Below are positions 17,835 through 26,079 of a stretch of DNA of 64,000 nt, in pieces. How positions within the stretch are numbered: the stretch's first letter is position 1; every line of letters begins with the position of its first letter. The DNA comes from Falsiruegeria litorea R37 (lineage in GTDB: Bacteria > Pseudomonadota > Alphaproteobacteria > Rhodobacterales > Rhodobacteraceae): NCBI RefSeq assembly GCF_900172225.1, contig NZ_FWFO01000004.1, forward strand, positions 248,001 to 312,000. Reading direction: 5' to 3'. Position numbers and translations under genes: made by a program. The notes under the pieces are model-generated. The model was not told the DNA's origin. It searched no databases and was given only the letters and a program-made list of their open reading frames with translations.

Positions 17835-17860
17835 CTGCGGGAAACAAGGAAAATGGGCGG

Positions 17861-18475
17861 ATGGAACCAGTTCAATTAGAAGAGAGCGGTATCGCGATTG
17901 AGGCGAATGAAGCCCCGGATGGCGAAGTTCTGGGGAAAATGATTCGGGATGCGCGCAAGGAAAAAGGCCTGACGCTTGAGGAAGCGGCCAAGGCGGCCGC
18001 CATTGGTCGCTCGACCCTGTCCAAGATCGAAAACAATCAAACCCGCCCCAGTTTCGAGATCATCCGCCGTTTGATGCAAACGCTGGAACTGGAAACGCCG
18101 CAGCTGTTTGTGCAGTCAGCGCAAAGCGATATCTCGGGTCGTCGTGATTTCACCCGCAAGGGGCAGGGCGAGCACAAGGAAACCCCGACCTATGATCACG
18201 AGCTGCTGTGCAGTGAACTGACCAGCAAACGCATGGTCCCCTACATCAGCACCATCAAGGCGCGCGATGTCACTGAGTTTGAAAGCTGGGTTCGACACCG
18301 GGGTGAAGAGTTCATGTTCGTGCTAAGCGGCGAGCTGACACTTTATACGGAACACTACCGGCCGCTGAAGATGCAGGCGGGGGATTCCGTGTATTACGAC
18401 AGCGGCATGGGGCACGGCTGTGTCTCGACCAGCGAAGAGGACGCTACCGTCCTTTGGGTGTCGCTCGAGGGGTGA
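17861..18475 (+). CDS. XRE family regulator with C-terminal cupin domain
   Basis: A 204-residue regulator with a helix-turn-helix XRE domain (about residues 25-85; RDARKEKGLTLEEAAKAAAI then GRSTLSKIENNQTRPSFE) and a C-terminal cupin barrel (about 115-200; WVRHRGEEFMFVLSGELTLY, ending in a typical small-molecule pocket). Such proteins sense a metabolite through the cupin and often control the neighbouring operon. It is divergent from lpd, the head of the glycine-cleavage series, which makes that block its most likely target. It ends one base before the convergent PhzF gene. Confidence 0.9.
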   Translation: MEPVQLEESGIAIEANEAPDGEVLGKMIRDARKEKGLTLEEAAKAAAIGRSTLSKIENNQTRPSFEIIRRLMQTLELETPQLFVQSAQSDISGRRDFTRKGQGEHKETPTYDHELLCSELTSKRMVPYISTIKARDVTEFESWVRHRGEEFMFVLSGELTLYTEHYRPLKMQAGDSVYYDSGMGHGCVSTSEEDATVLWVSLEG

Positions 18476-18476
18476 T

Positions 18477-19304
18477 CTACAGGGTCACCGTGCCGTCGAT
18501 GAGAATGTGGCTTTGACCGCCGATCCACACGGTGCCCTCGCGACAATCGGCGTAAACGCGACCGGTGCGACCGATGCAGGTGCCTTGCGCGATCACCTTT
18601 GGGCCCGTCCAATCGCCGGTTTCGTATTTCCAACACGCAAGCGCCGCGTTCAGCGACCCGGTGATCGGGTCCTCGCTCATGGAACTGGCGGGGCCAAGGT
18701 TGCGGACCTCTACGTCTGCTTCGCCGCCCGGTCCGAGCAGGGCAACACCGCGAAACTCCGGCCCGCGTTTGGCGAATGGGGCCACGGCCAAAACGTCAGC
18801 GGCGCTTTGCAGTTCGATCACCTGCCATGTGGGGCCATTGTTCAGTCGCGTAGTGCGTGTGATCAGGTCCCGAGGCAGGGCAAGTGCTGCGCAGATGCGC
18901 TCGACTTGGTCCGGGTCCAGGGCGTCCACCGTGGTTGAAGGCGCGGCAAAGGCGGGCATCGCGCCGCTTTGGTCAATTTCGACCAACCCAACCCCGCATT
19001 CTTGCACCACCACGCCGGGCCGTTTCGATACTCCGCCCGCAGCCAGCCAGGCCGCGCAGCTGCCCAACGTGGGGTGCCCGGCAAACAGCATCTCGCCCGA
19101 CAGCGAGAAGATGCGCAGGCGATAGTCTGCGTCCGGCGAGGTGGGGAATTGGATGAACGTTGTCTCGGCCAGGTTGGTCCAGGTGGCAAAATCCTGCATC
19201 TGCTGATCGCTCAGCCCGTCCCCATCCAGCACAACCGCCAGCCCGTTGCCTTGGGTCGGGGTGGGCGTGAAGACATCAACTTGCATGAAACGGCGGGATT
19301 GCAT
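18477..19304 (-). CDS. PhzF family isomerase/epimerase-like protein
   Basis: A 275-residue two-domain diaminopimelate-epimerase fold protein. Glu47 in NLAETTF corresponds to the catalytic glutamate of PhzF, and GHPTLGSCAAW and the later DPITGSLNAAL are the family's Gly-rich helix caps. The true substrate of most PhzF homologues is unknown; there are no phenazine genes here. It overlaps the MocR regulator upstream (TGATG), implying that MocR autoregulates a two-gene unit. An alternative start at MQVDVFTP would shorten the N-terminus by six residues. Confidence 0.87.
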   Translation of the reverse strand: MQSRRFMQVDVFTPTPTQGNGLAVVLDGDGLSDQQMQDFATWTNLAETTFIQFPTSPDADYRLRIFSLSGEMLFAGHPTLGSCAAWLAAGGVSKRPGVVVQECGVGLVEIDQSGAMPAFAAPSTTVDALDPDQVERICAALALPRDLITRTTRLNNGPTWQVIELQSAADVLAVAPFAKRGPEFRGVALLGPGGEADVEVRNLGPASSMSEDPITGSLNAALACWKYETGDWTGPKVIAQGTCIGRTGRVYADCREGTVWIGGQSHILIDGTVTL

Positions 19305-20719
19305 CAGCGGCTCCGGTGTGAGGGGTCGAATATCTGTTCAAGGCGGGTCAGGGCCTGTTCCAGCTCTTCTATGGAAAAGCCGCAGTAGCCCAGAAGAAAG
19401 CCGTTATAGTCCGCCCCGGTTGCGCAGAAATGCGATAAGGTGTCGACGTTGAGCCCCAGCTCTTTCGCGCGGGCGGCAAGTGTTGTGTCGTCTAGCCCAG
19501 CACGCAGATGAAAGGCCACCTGCATCCCCGCCTGATGATCCACCAGCGAGCCAACGTCGGAAAAGTCCCGGGTCAGCCGGTCCAGCAGATACCTGCGCCG
19601 CTCGCCGTAGGTGCGGCGCACCCGGCGCAGATGGCGATAGAATTCACCATCGCGGATGAACTCGGCCAGGGCCTGCTGCGGCATGTAACTGGCGCGCAGA
19701 CCAAAGCGTTCGAGCGAGGTGCGGAAGTGATCCGTCAGCGCCTGGGGGACGATCAGATAGCCAAGGCGCAGGGTGTTGGAAAAGATCTTGGAGAAGCTGC
19801 CGACATAGATCGTGCGGTTCAGCCGATCAAAACCCGCCATCGCCGGAATGGGCCGCCCGGCATAACGGAACTCGCTGTCATAGTCGTCTTCGATGATCCA
19901 GCCGCCGGTGCGGTCGGCCCAGGTGATGAAGGCCTGCCGCCTGTCTGGCGACATCGCGCCCCCCAGCGGGAACTGATGAGACGGTGTCAGAACTGACAGA
20001 CGCACGTCCTGTTCCGGGCGGGGGAGTTGCGCGCCATGCTCATCCACGGGCAGGAAACGCGTCACCAGCCCGCGTGCATCTGCAAAGCGTCGCAAAGGTG
20101 GGTAGCAGGGGTTTTCCAGCCCGATGCCCTCACCGCGCTCGGCCAGCGTTCTGGTGCAGATTTCCAGCGCGTCGGCCGAGCCTGCGGTGACAATGATCTG
20201 GGCCGGGTCTGCCGTGATGCCGCGCCATTCGGCCACGTGCCCGGCGATGGCCTGGCGCAGTTCGAAATTGCCGAACGCCGCGCCGCCCAGCAGCATGGCC
20301 TGCGGGTTGGTGCGGCAGACCCGTGCCACTGATTTGGCCCATTGGCGATAGGGAAACAGCCGCATGTCGGGATAGCCCGGTGCGAAGGGCAGACGGGTGG
20401 GGGTGGTTTCGGGTTCAATCGCGCGGGTCGGTGACGGGTTGGGCGCGGCGAATTCCACCCCTTCCATCGCGCGGATGGTATATCCGGACCCTTGCAGGCT
20501 GCTCAGATACCCTTCGGCCACCAGTTGTTCGTAAGCGGTGACCACGGTTGAGCGCGACACCCCCAGTTCCGTCGCCAGCGCGCGGGTGGCAGGCAGGCGC
20601 GCGCCATGCAGCAAATCACCCCGCGTGACCCTTTGGCGGATGTGGTCGCAGATCTGCTCGAACACGGGCGTGCGGGCCTCGCGGTCGATGGCAAAGGCGA
20701 TGGAGGGCGTTTGGGTCAT
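19304..20719 (-). CDS. MocR-type regulator (GntR wHTH plus aminotransferase fold)
   Basis: A 471-residue protein with a GntR winged helix (residues 1-75; QICDHIRQRVTRGDLLHGARLPATRALATELGVSRSTV spans the recognition helix) joined to a class I aminotransferase domain (about 105-465). The PLP lysine is in YVGSFSKIFSNTLRLGY. PdxR and GabR are known relatives that bind PLP and control vitamin B6 or amino-acid genes. It forms an operon with the PhzF gene and is divergent from a GNAT acetyltransferase across a 94-base region, either of which could be its target. Confidence 0.9.
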   Translation of the reverse strand: MTQTPSIAFAIDREARTPVFEQICDHIRQRVTRGDLLHGARLPATRALATELGVSRSTVVTAYEQLVAEGYLSSLQGSGYTIRAMEGVEFAAPNPSPTRAIEPETTPTRLPFAPGYPDMRLFPYRQWAKSVARVCRTNPQAMLLGGAAFGNFELRQAIAGHVAEWRGITADPAQIIVTAGSADALEICTRTLAERGEGIGLENPCYPPLRRFADARGLVTRFLPVDEHGAQLPRPEQDVRLSVLTPSHQFPLGGAMSPDRRQAFITWADRTGGWIIEDDYDSEFRYAGRPIPAMAGFDRLNRTIYVGSFSKIFSNTLRLGYLIVPQALTDHFRTSLERFGLRASYMPQQALAEFIRDGEFYRHLRRVRRTYGERRRYLLDRLTRDFSDVGSLVDHQAGMQVAFHLRAGLDDTTLAARAKELGLNVDTLSHFCATGADYNGFLLGYCGFSIEELEQALTRLEQIFDPSHRSR

Positions 20720-20813
20720 CGAATTGGTCTGCTCAAATCGTTATTCTTTGGACATTAACGGCGCGCCGAATGTGGTGCAAACCCGCAATCGACAATGCGG
20801 AATGGAGAGCATC

Positions 20814-21524
20814 ATGGCGCAGCGGATCAACGAACACGGACAACCCATCGGGGTCGAGGTGCCCAATTGGACCGGATGCGACCGGCCGGGCGATGCGCCC
20901 ATGGAGGGGCGGTTTTGCCGGGTTGAGCGTCTGAACCCTGAACGGCACGGTGCGGACCTGTTCGACGCTTTCAATCATGACCAAACGGGGCAGCTTTGGA
21001 CGTATATGCCGGTTGGTCCTTTTGTCGATGACCGAGCCGGGTTCGACGCTTGGCTGGCCGAGGCGGCGCTCAGCCCTGATCCTTTGTTTCACGCCATCAT
21101 CGACGCCCAGACCGGACAGGCCGTTGGCGTGGCCAGCTATCTGCGCATCGCGCCGCAGGCGGGCACGATCGAAGTGGGGTTCATTGCGTTCTCTCCGCTC
21201 CTTCAACGGACACCGCTTGCGACCGAGGCGATGTTTCTGATGATGAAACGGGTGTTCGCGGAGTTGGGCTATCGCCGCTACGAGTGGAAATGTGATGCGC
21301 TCAATGCGCCGTCCAAGCGCGCGGCAGAGCGGTTGGGCTTTACCTACGACGGCGCGTTCGAACAGGCGCTGGTCTACAAGGGCCGCAACCGGGACACCGC
21401 TTGGTTTTCGATCCTGGACCGGGATTGGCCGCGGATCGAGGCCGGATTCGATACGTGGCTTGCACCTGAGAATTTCGACGAACAGGGGCAACAGCGACAG
21501 TCCTTGGCTGCTTTGATGTCGTGA
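20814..21524 (+). CDS. GNAT family N-acetyltransferase
   Basis: A 236-residue acetyltransferase of the RimJ/RimL-like class. The N-terminal region sets up the substrate pocket (GRFCRVERLNPERHGADLFDA), the core has VGVASYLRI and IEVGFIAFSP, and the C-terminal KRAAERLGFTYDGAFEQAL is the usual acetyl-CoA binding end. I chose ATG 20814 because GGAGAG sits 5 bases upstream; ATG 20802 is an alternative. It is transcribed away from the MocR gene. Substrate unknown; a small amine or amino acid is likely. Confidence 0.87.
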   Translation: MAQRINEHGQPIGVEVPNWTGCDRPGDAPMEGRFCRVERLNPERHGADLFDAFNHDQTGQLWTYMPVGPFVDDRAGFDAWLAEAALSPDPLFHAIIDAQTGQAVGVASYLRIAPQAGTIEVGFIAFSPLLQRTPLATEAMFLMMKRVFAELGYRRYEWKCDALNAPSKRAAERLGFTYDGAFEQALVYKGRNRDTAWFSILDRDWPRIEAGFDTWLAPENFDEQGQQRQSLAALMS

Positions 21525-21563
21525 CAAAAAAGGCGAGATTTCCGGACCTTCGGAAATCTCGCC
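21525..21563 (-). terminator. Intrinsic terminator of the molybdopterin oxidoreductase gene
   Basis: A perfect 13-bp stem (GGCGAGATTTCCG at 21532-21544 with CGGAAATCTCGCC at 21551-21563, loop GACCTT) is followed on the minus strand by seven T residues (A-run 21525-21531). This is the clearest rho-independent terminator in the window. It lies between convergent genes and ends the leftward transcript. Confidence 0.9.
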
Positions 21564-21589
21564 AGGCAGGGAGCTGGGCAGGATCTGCC

Positions 21590-23632
21590 CTAGCTGCATC
21601 TCACATCCACAAAGGTTTCATTGTAGCAGGCGCCGTCTTCGATATCGGTGCGGATGCCTGCGGGGATCAGCGCGTTGGCGGTCAGACCGGTTTTCGAGGT
21701 GGCGCGCCAGGTGCCTTTGGGACTGTAAAGCACTCCGGGGCGCGTGGCCTCCGTGATGGAAAGGGTAAAGGTCACCTCTCCCTGTCCGTTGAACACCGTG
21801 ACTTCGGCCCCGTCCTGCAACCCCAGATCGCCAGCATCTGCGGGGTTCATCTCGACCACTTCGGGTCCAAGACTGTCAGCATGACCGCCAAAGGTGGCGT
21901 TGGTGCGCTTGGCTGAGGATGGCGTGATCAGGGCAAAGCGCCGGTCTTGTGGTACGGGTTCAAAACGTGGCACGCCATAGCCAAAGCGATCCTCCAGATC
22001 CTGGCTGAACAGCTCGATCTTGCCGCTTGGCGTGGCAGGGTGGACGGTATCGCACATGATCATGTCCGCGCCGCCTTGGGTTTTCATGCCGATGGCGCGG
22101 TCCACGGCAATCTCGCTGGGGCGTTGACCGTTCAATTGTGGATGCGCACCATCCATGGCCTGATCCATCAGATCGCGGTCGCTGGCCAGGAACTCTGGTC
22201 CATCAAAGCCGAACTTTGCCGCGAGCCGCCGGAAGATTTCGGTGTTGGGCAGGCTTTCCCCGACCGGAGGGATCACTGGAGCCGCCCGTTGCAAATAGTT
22301 CTGCCCATAGGCGCCAAAGATGTCGTCATGTTCGAAATGGGTGCAGGCAGGCAAGATCACGTCGCACAGCAACATGCTGTCGGTCATTGCCACATCGCAG
22401 CCCGCCACAAACAAATCTTCGCGCATCAGCGCCTTGATCATGTTTGCCTGATCGGGGTGGGTGGCCACCGGGTTGTGGTTGTAGATCAGCGTCGCCTTGA
22501 CCGGTGTGTCGAGTGTCTCATCCTGCAGCTTTTCGGCAATATCCACGATGTTGAACACCCGCGTTCCGCTTGGGATCAGATGTGAGCCTTGCAGAACGTC
22601 CGTGGTCTTGGGCACCGAAAGTCCGGATTTCGCAATCACGCCCGCGCCCAAGCGCCCGTGCTGGCCAGTCAACGCCTGCAGCGCCATCGCAGCCCGCAGG
22701 CCGGAACCACCGGAGCGACCCCGCTCCATCCCGTTGCCGAGCGAGGTGGCCATCGTGTCCGCCGCCATGATCCAATCGGCCAACTGGTGGAACTGGCCCA
22801 TAGGGACACGGCAGATCGTTTCGACGTCTTCGACCGAATAGCTGCGGGCCTGTTCCATGTAGGCGTCAAAGCCCATGGTCCATTCGGTGACGAAATCCAT
22901 GTCCAGGGCACCCCGCCGCTCCAGTTCGGCGGCCAGAGCCATGGCAAGGACGACGTCTGTGCCCGGGTGAATATGGATGTGCATATCCGCCTGTTCGGCT
23001 TGTTTGATCCGCTTGGGGTCGATGACGACCACGCGGGCGCCTGTGCTGCGCGCCTCTTTCAACACGCGGGTCATGTGCAGGTTCGACACGGTGACATTGT
23101 TGCCCCAGACCAGGATCAGATCGGCGTGCACGGCCTGCTCGGGCGGCATCCCCGGCGCTGCGCCATAGAGACTGCTGTAAGCTGTGCCGCGCACCGCGCC
23201 ACATAGCGGGCCGCGATTGAGCAGGGACGCGCCGAGCTTATAAAAGAACCGCCGGTCCATCGAGCCACCTGCCAGTTCCCCATGGGGACCTGCATAGTTG
23301 AAGGGCAGGATCGATTGCGGCCCGTGCTCCGCAATTACCGCAGCAAAGCGGTCATGAATGATATCCAGCGCCTCGTCCCAGGTGATGCGCTCGAACTGTC
23401 CGCTGCCGCGCGGTCCTGTGCGTTTCATCGGATGGGTCAGGCGTTTGTCGCCATGCACGAAATCCGGGTAGGCGCGTGTGACCTTGTTGCAGATGACACC
23501 CGCCGTATAGGGGTTTGCGTCCGAGCCTTTCACTTGGGTGATCTGGTCGCCCTCGACCGTGATGTTCAGGCTGCAGGTGTCGGGACAATCCAGCGGGCAG
23601 ACGCTGGGGTGGATTTTGGCTTGCTGGGTCAT
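21590..23632 (-). CDS. Molybdopterin-dependent oxidoreductase
   Basis: A 680-residue member of the DMSO-reductase superfamily. Near the N-terminus CPLDCPDTC followed by a fourth Cys in GVICNKV makes a 4Fe-4S site; RGPLCGAVRG and ILVWGNNVTVSNLHM belong to the Mo-bis-MGD core; the C-terminal region ALITPSSAKRTNATF leads into the MGD-binding beta barrel. There is no twin-arginine signal, so it should be cytoplasmic. The substrate cannot be inferred, and no electron-transfer subunit is adjacent. Start: ATG 23630-23632; longer starts run into the divergent promoter. Confidence 0.9.
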   Translation of the reverse strand: MTQQAKIHPSVCPLDCPDTCSLNITVEGDQITQVKGSDANPYTAGVICNKVTRAYPDFVHGDKRLTHPMKRTGPRGSGQFERITWDEALDIIHDRFAAVIAEHGPQSILPFNYAGPHGELAGGSMDRRFFYKLGASLLNRGPLCGAVRGTAYSSLYGAAPGMPPEQAVHADLILVWGNNVTVSNLHMTRVLKEARSTGARVVVIDPKRIKQAEQADMHIHIHPGTDVVLAMALAAELERRGALDMDFVTEWTMGFDAYMEQARSYSVEDVETICRVPMGQFHQLADWIMAADTMATSLGNGMERGRSGGSGLRAAMALQALTGQHGRLGAGVIAKSGLSVPKTTDVLQGSHLIPSGTRVFNIVDIAEKLQDETLDTPVKATLIYNHNPVATHPDQANMIKALMREDLFVAGCDVAMTDSMLLCDVILPACTHFEHDDIFGAYGQNYLQRAAPVIPPVGESLPNTEIFRRLAAKFGFDGPEFLASDRDLMDQAMDGAHPQLNGQRPSEIAVDRAIGMKTQGGADMIMCDTVHPATPSGKIELFSQDLEDRFGYGVPRFEPVPQDRRFALITPSSAKRTNATFGGHADSLGPEVVEMNPADAGDLGLQDGAEVTVFNGQGEVTFTLSITEATRPGVLYSPKGTWRATSKTGLTANALIPAGIRTDIEDGACYNETFVDVRCS

Positions 23633-23715
23633 GACAGAGTCCGGGCGTTGCTGTGTTTGAGGCAGGATAGCGCTGTCATTTGGTTGTGCAGAACGGCCAA
23701 AAGGGCAAAATCTGA

Positions 23716-23738
23716 CCAGACCAATTAGATTGGTTTGG
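23716..23738. promoter_or_regulatory. Near-perfect 23-bp palindrome between mopB-like and kinase genes
   Basis: CCAGACCAAT (23716-23725), centre TAG, ATTGGTTTGG (23729-23738): nine of ten pairs match, with perfect ACCAAT/ATTGGT inner arms. It sits in the 169-base divergent region, so a dimeric regulator (GntR/FadR or LacI type, not encoded nearby) could control both genes. Confidence 0.5.
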
Positions 23739-23801
23739 CTGGGATGTGGCAGGCCCGTACAGAATCCGCTATGGCAACGGGACCGTAAAGCAGGAGCAGA
23801 C

Positions 23802-24662
23802 ATGGACACCTTGCCGGAATGGATCGCAGTTGATTGGACGCCTGTGCGCAGGCGGGCCTGGGCCATGCGCGGGGATACGGTTCTTGATATGGCCACGCAG
23901 GTCGGCCCGGTCGAGACCACGCGCCCGGCTGAGGCTCTGTTGGACCTGATCTCAGGCTTCTTGTCGGATTCGGCGGTCGACGTAATGACCTGTGGCACGC
24001 TTGGACCTGTGGGGGCCTCGGTGCCCTGCGCGCCTCTGTCGGACGGGGCGTGGTCGGTGGACATGGGCGACGCACGGGTGCGCCTGCGCGGTGTCTCCGG
24101 CCTGCGTCAGAAACAACCGGTGGACCTGATGCAAGGGGATGAGACCCGCGTGGCTGGGTTCCTGTCCCTCAACCCGGAGTGGGACGGCGTGATCTGCATC
24201 CCCGGCGAACACAGCCGCTGGATTCACGTCAGCGCCGGAGAGATCGTGAGCTTTCAGACCTTCATGACCGGCGTTGTCGCGGCCACATTTTTGGAGCGCA
24301 CGGTGCCCGATGCGCGCGCGACCCGCGTGGATGGGGCTGCTTTTGTCGAAGCGGTGGCAGATGCCATTGCCAAGCCCGAGCGGGTCATGGCGCGGGTCTA
24401 TTCGATACATGCCGAGGCGGTGCTAGATGGGCTGGAGCCCGAGATCGCCCGCGCGCGCCTGCTGGGTGGGTTGATCGGGTCGGAATTGGCAGCAGCGCGC
24501 CCCTTTTGGCTGGGTCAGCAACTGGCCGTGGTGGGCGAGGGCGAATTGGCGCAGCTTTATGTTGATGCCCTGGCCGCCCAGGGTGCCCCGGCTGCCTTGG
24601 CGGATGAGCCGCGCATGACGCGGGCCGGCCTGGCGACCGCTTGGCGCACCTTGACCTCTTGA
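23802..24662 (+). CDS. DgoK-like 2-keto-3-deoxygalactonokinase family protein
   Basis: A 286-residue ASKHA-fold sugar-acid kinase of the DgoK family, which normally phosphorylates 2-dehydro-3-deoxy-galactonate. The second half is well kept: IPGEHSRWIHVSAGEIVSFQTFMTG matches the family's THSKW...MTG core in part. The N-terminal phosphate loop is altered: where DgoK proteins have DWGT[ST]xLRAW, residues 11-20 here are DWTPVRRRAW. Activity is therefore doubtful. ATG 23802 is chosen because CAGGAGCAG precedes it; an upstream start would break the family alignment. No KDPGal aldolase gene follows. Confidence 0.78.
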   Translation: MDTLPEWIAVDWTPVRRRAWAMRGDTVLDMATQVGPVETTRPAEALLDLISGFLSDSAVDVMTCGTLGPVGASVPCAPLSDGAWSVDMGDARVRLRGVSGLRQKQPVDLMQGDETRVAGFLSLNPEWDGVICIPGEHSRWIHVSAGEIVSFQTFMTGVVAATFLERTVPDARATRVDGAAFVEAVADAIAKPERVMARVYSIHAEAVLDGLEPEIARARLLGGLIGSELAAARPFWLGQQLAVVGEGELAQLYVDALAAQGAPAALADEPRMTRAGLATAWRTLTS

Positions 24663-24713
24663 GCTCGGGTCGCAAACACCCGACAGTGCGCGCAAACAAA
24701 CAGGAGCAGCCCC

Positions 24714-25118
24714 TTGGCCTTTGACGTTCAGATCCCGGTTCGGTTCAAACATTGTGACCCCGCAGGGATCGTTTTCTTTCCGCGTTACTTCGAGATGATC
24801 AACGATGTGGTCGAGGATTGGTTTGCTCAGTCCCTAGGCACCCCGTTTGATGTTCTGGTCAAGGAAAACGGCGCGCCCACGGTCGAGATTTCGGCCGGGT
24901 TCACCGCGCCCAGCTTGCACGGCGATGTTCTAGATTTTCGCCTGGCGCCCGTACGCCTGGGGCGCTCAAGCGTGAGCTATGAGATCACGGCGCATTGCGG
25001 CGACGAACTGCGCCTGAGGTGCAGCGGCACGCTCGTCTACATCCAACGTATGGGCAAATCACAACCCTGGCCCGACAGCATCCGCGAACGGATCGAAGCT
25101 CAACTGCCGAGCAGCTGA
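24714..25118 (+). CDS. Hotdog-fold acyl-CoA thioesterase (4-hydroxybenzoyl-CoA type)
   Basis: A 134-residue hotdog thioesterase. VRFKHCDPAGIVFFPRYFEMIND holds the catalytic Asp in the CDPAGIVF loop, as in 4-hydroxybenzoyl-CoA thioesterase and YbgC. It hydrolyses an acyl- or aroyl-CoA; the chain preference is unknown. The start is TTG 24714, preceded by AGGAGC. It is 51 bases after the kinase gene. Its last 19 bases overlap the end of the convergent phosphatase gene, so there is no room for a terminator between them. Confidence 0.88.
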   Translation: MAFDVQIPVRFKHCDPAGIVFFPRYFEMINDVVEDWFAQSLGTPFDVLVKENGAPTVEISAGFTAPSLHGDVLDFRLAPVRLGRSSVSYEITAHCGDELRLRCSGTLVYIQRMGKSQPWPDSIRERIEAQLPSS

Positions 25119-25756
25119 TCAACGGCTGCAATCAGACCCGCGCTGTCGTCAAACGTGGCATGGTGCGGAAGATCGGCCACCGGTGTCTTGCGATACCCCT
25201 TTGTGAACAGAAGAAACGGCACGCCCGCGCGGTGTGCGGTTTCAGCGTCAACCTCGCTATCGCCAACATAGATCTTTTGCGTGGCCTCCAGCGCGTCGAA
25301 GGTAGCGTGCAATGGGGCAGGGTCCGGTTTGCGTTGAGGCAGGCTGTCGCCGCCGATCACCACGTCAAAGAAGCGCGACATGTCCAGCGCGTCCAGCACA
25401 TGGCGAGCCGGGGCTTCGGGCTTGTTTGTGCACAAACCCATCTTGAGCCCCCGCGTTTGCAGCGTCTCAAGCACCTCGATGATGCCGGGATACACAACCG
25501 TCAGCGCGGTTGAGGCGCGGTTGTAGTGGGCGAGGGTTGCCGCCGACAGCTCGGCGTGACGGGCCATGTCCTGCCCGACGTGCTCGATCACCAGTTTCAC
25601 GAGATGCGGCAAGCCATTGCCGACAAAAGAGATCACGGTCGCAAGGTCCAGCGATTCGTACCCTTCGTCTGCCAGCATGGCGTTGACGGCGGCGGCAATG
25701 TCCGGTGCGCTGTCGACCAGCGTGCCGTCCAGATCAAAGACGATGCTTGCGGTCAT
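25100..25756 (-). CDS. gph: Phosphoglycolate phosphatase, HAD superfamily
   Basis: A 218-residue HAD hydrolase. Motif I is FDLDGTLVDSAPD at the N-terminus (nucleophile Asp at residue 8 region), motif II is the T in LCTNKP, and motif III/IV is KPDPAPL then YVGDSEVD. The helical cap after motif I is of Gph type. It removes phosphate from 2-phosphoglycolate produced by DNA repair or photorespiration-like metabolism. Start ATG 25754-25756 follows CAGGGGGAC. Convergent overlap with the thioesterase gene is 19 bases. Confidence 0.9.
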   Translation of the reverse strand: MTASIVFDLDGTLVDSAPDIAAAVNAMLADEGYESLDLATVISFVGNGLPHLVKLVIEHVGQDMARHAELSAATLAHYNRASTALTVVYPGIIEVLETLQTRGLKMGLCTNKPEAPARHVLDALDMSRFFDVVIGGDSLPQRKPDPAPLHATFDALEATQKIYVGDSEVDAETAHRAGVPFLLFTKGYRKTPVADLPHHATFDDSAGLIAAVDQLLGS

Positions 25757-26079
25757 TAGAAGTCCCCCTGTTTCAGCCTTGAGTGACAGGGCCAAAGCGC
25801 AAGCGCAAGAGGGGAGGCTCGCAGAATTCTGCGGGCGCAAAATTGCCCGCTTGACATACCTTACTATTTTTATCAGATTATGGATCAACACGAACAGCCA
25901 ACCCGTTTTGCCAACCTGCTTTGCCAACCTGCTTTGCATAGGGTCAGCCAATATCGCAACCCAGTCCGATCTCTGGTTCGCAACATGCAAAGCATTGAAT
26001 TCAAATGTCTGTTTCCTCGAGCCCGGACACACGTCCCAGCCACCACTCGCATCCAGTCCAAAGCTCAGGAGATGATCCA
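25757..26079. other. Intergenic region upstream of hemP
   Basis: A 323-base region with no convincing gene. It contains an AT-rich stretch starting with a perfect TTGACA (25851-25856) but only weak -10 matches downstream, and a triple 13-bp direct repeat at 25898-25936. hemP genes are normally iron-repressed through Fur/Mur, Irr or RirA-type sites; I could not assign one of those boxes by eye. Confidence 0.5.
25898..25936 (+). repeat. Three tandem 13-bp repeats upstream of hemP
   Basis: Three adjacent 13-bp units: CCAACCCGTTTTG (25898-25910), then two identical CCAACCTGCTTTG copies (25911-25923, 25924-25936). The first differs at two positions. The 13-bp step puts copies on slightly rotated helix faces. 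They lie between the TTGACA element and the hemP start. Function unknown. Confidence 0.85.

Noticed and set aside
17686-17860. Glycine riboswitch before the gcv/lpd block
   Set aside because: I looked for the paired aptamer core in the lpd leader and in the uspA-gcvT gap and did not see it. A Rfam covariance search would settle this.
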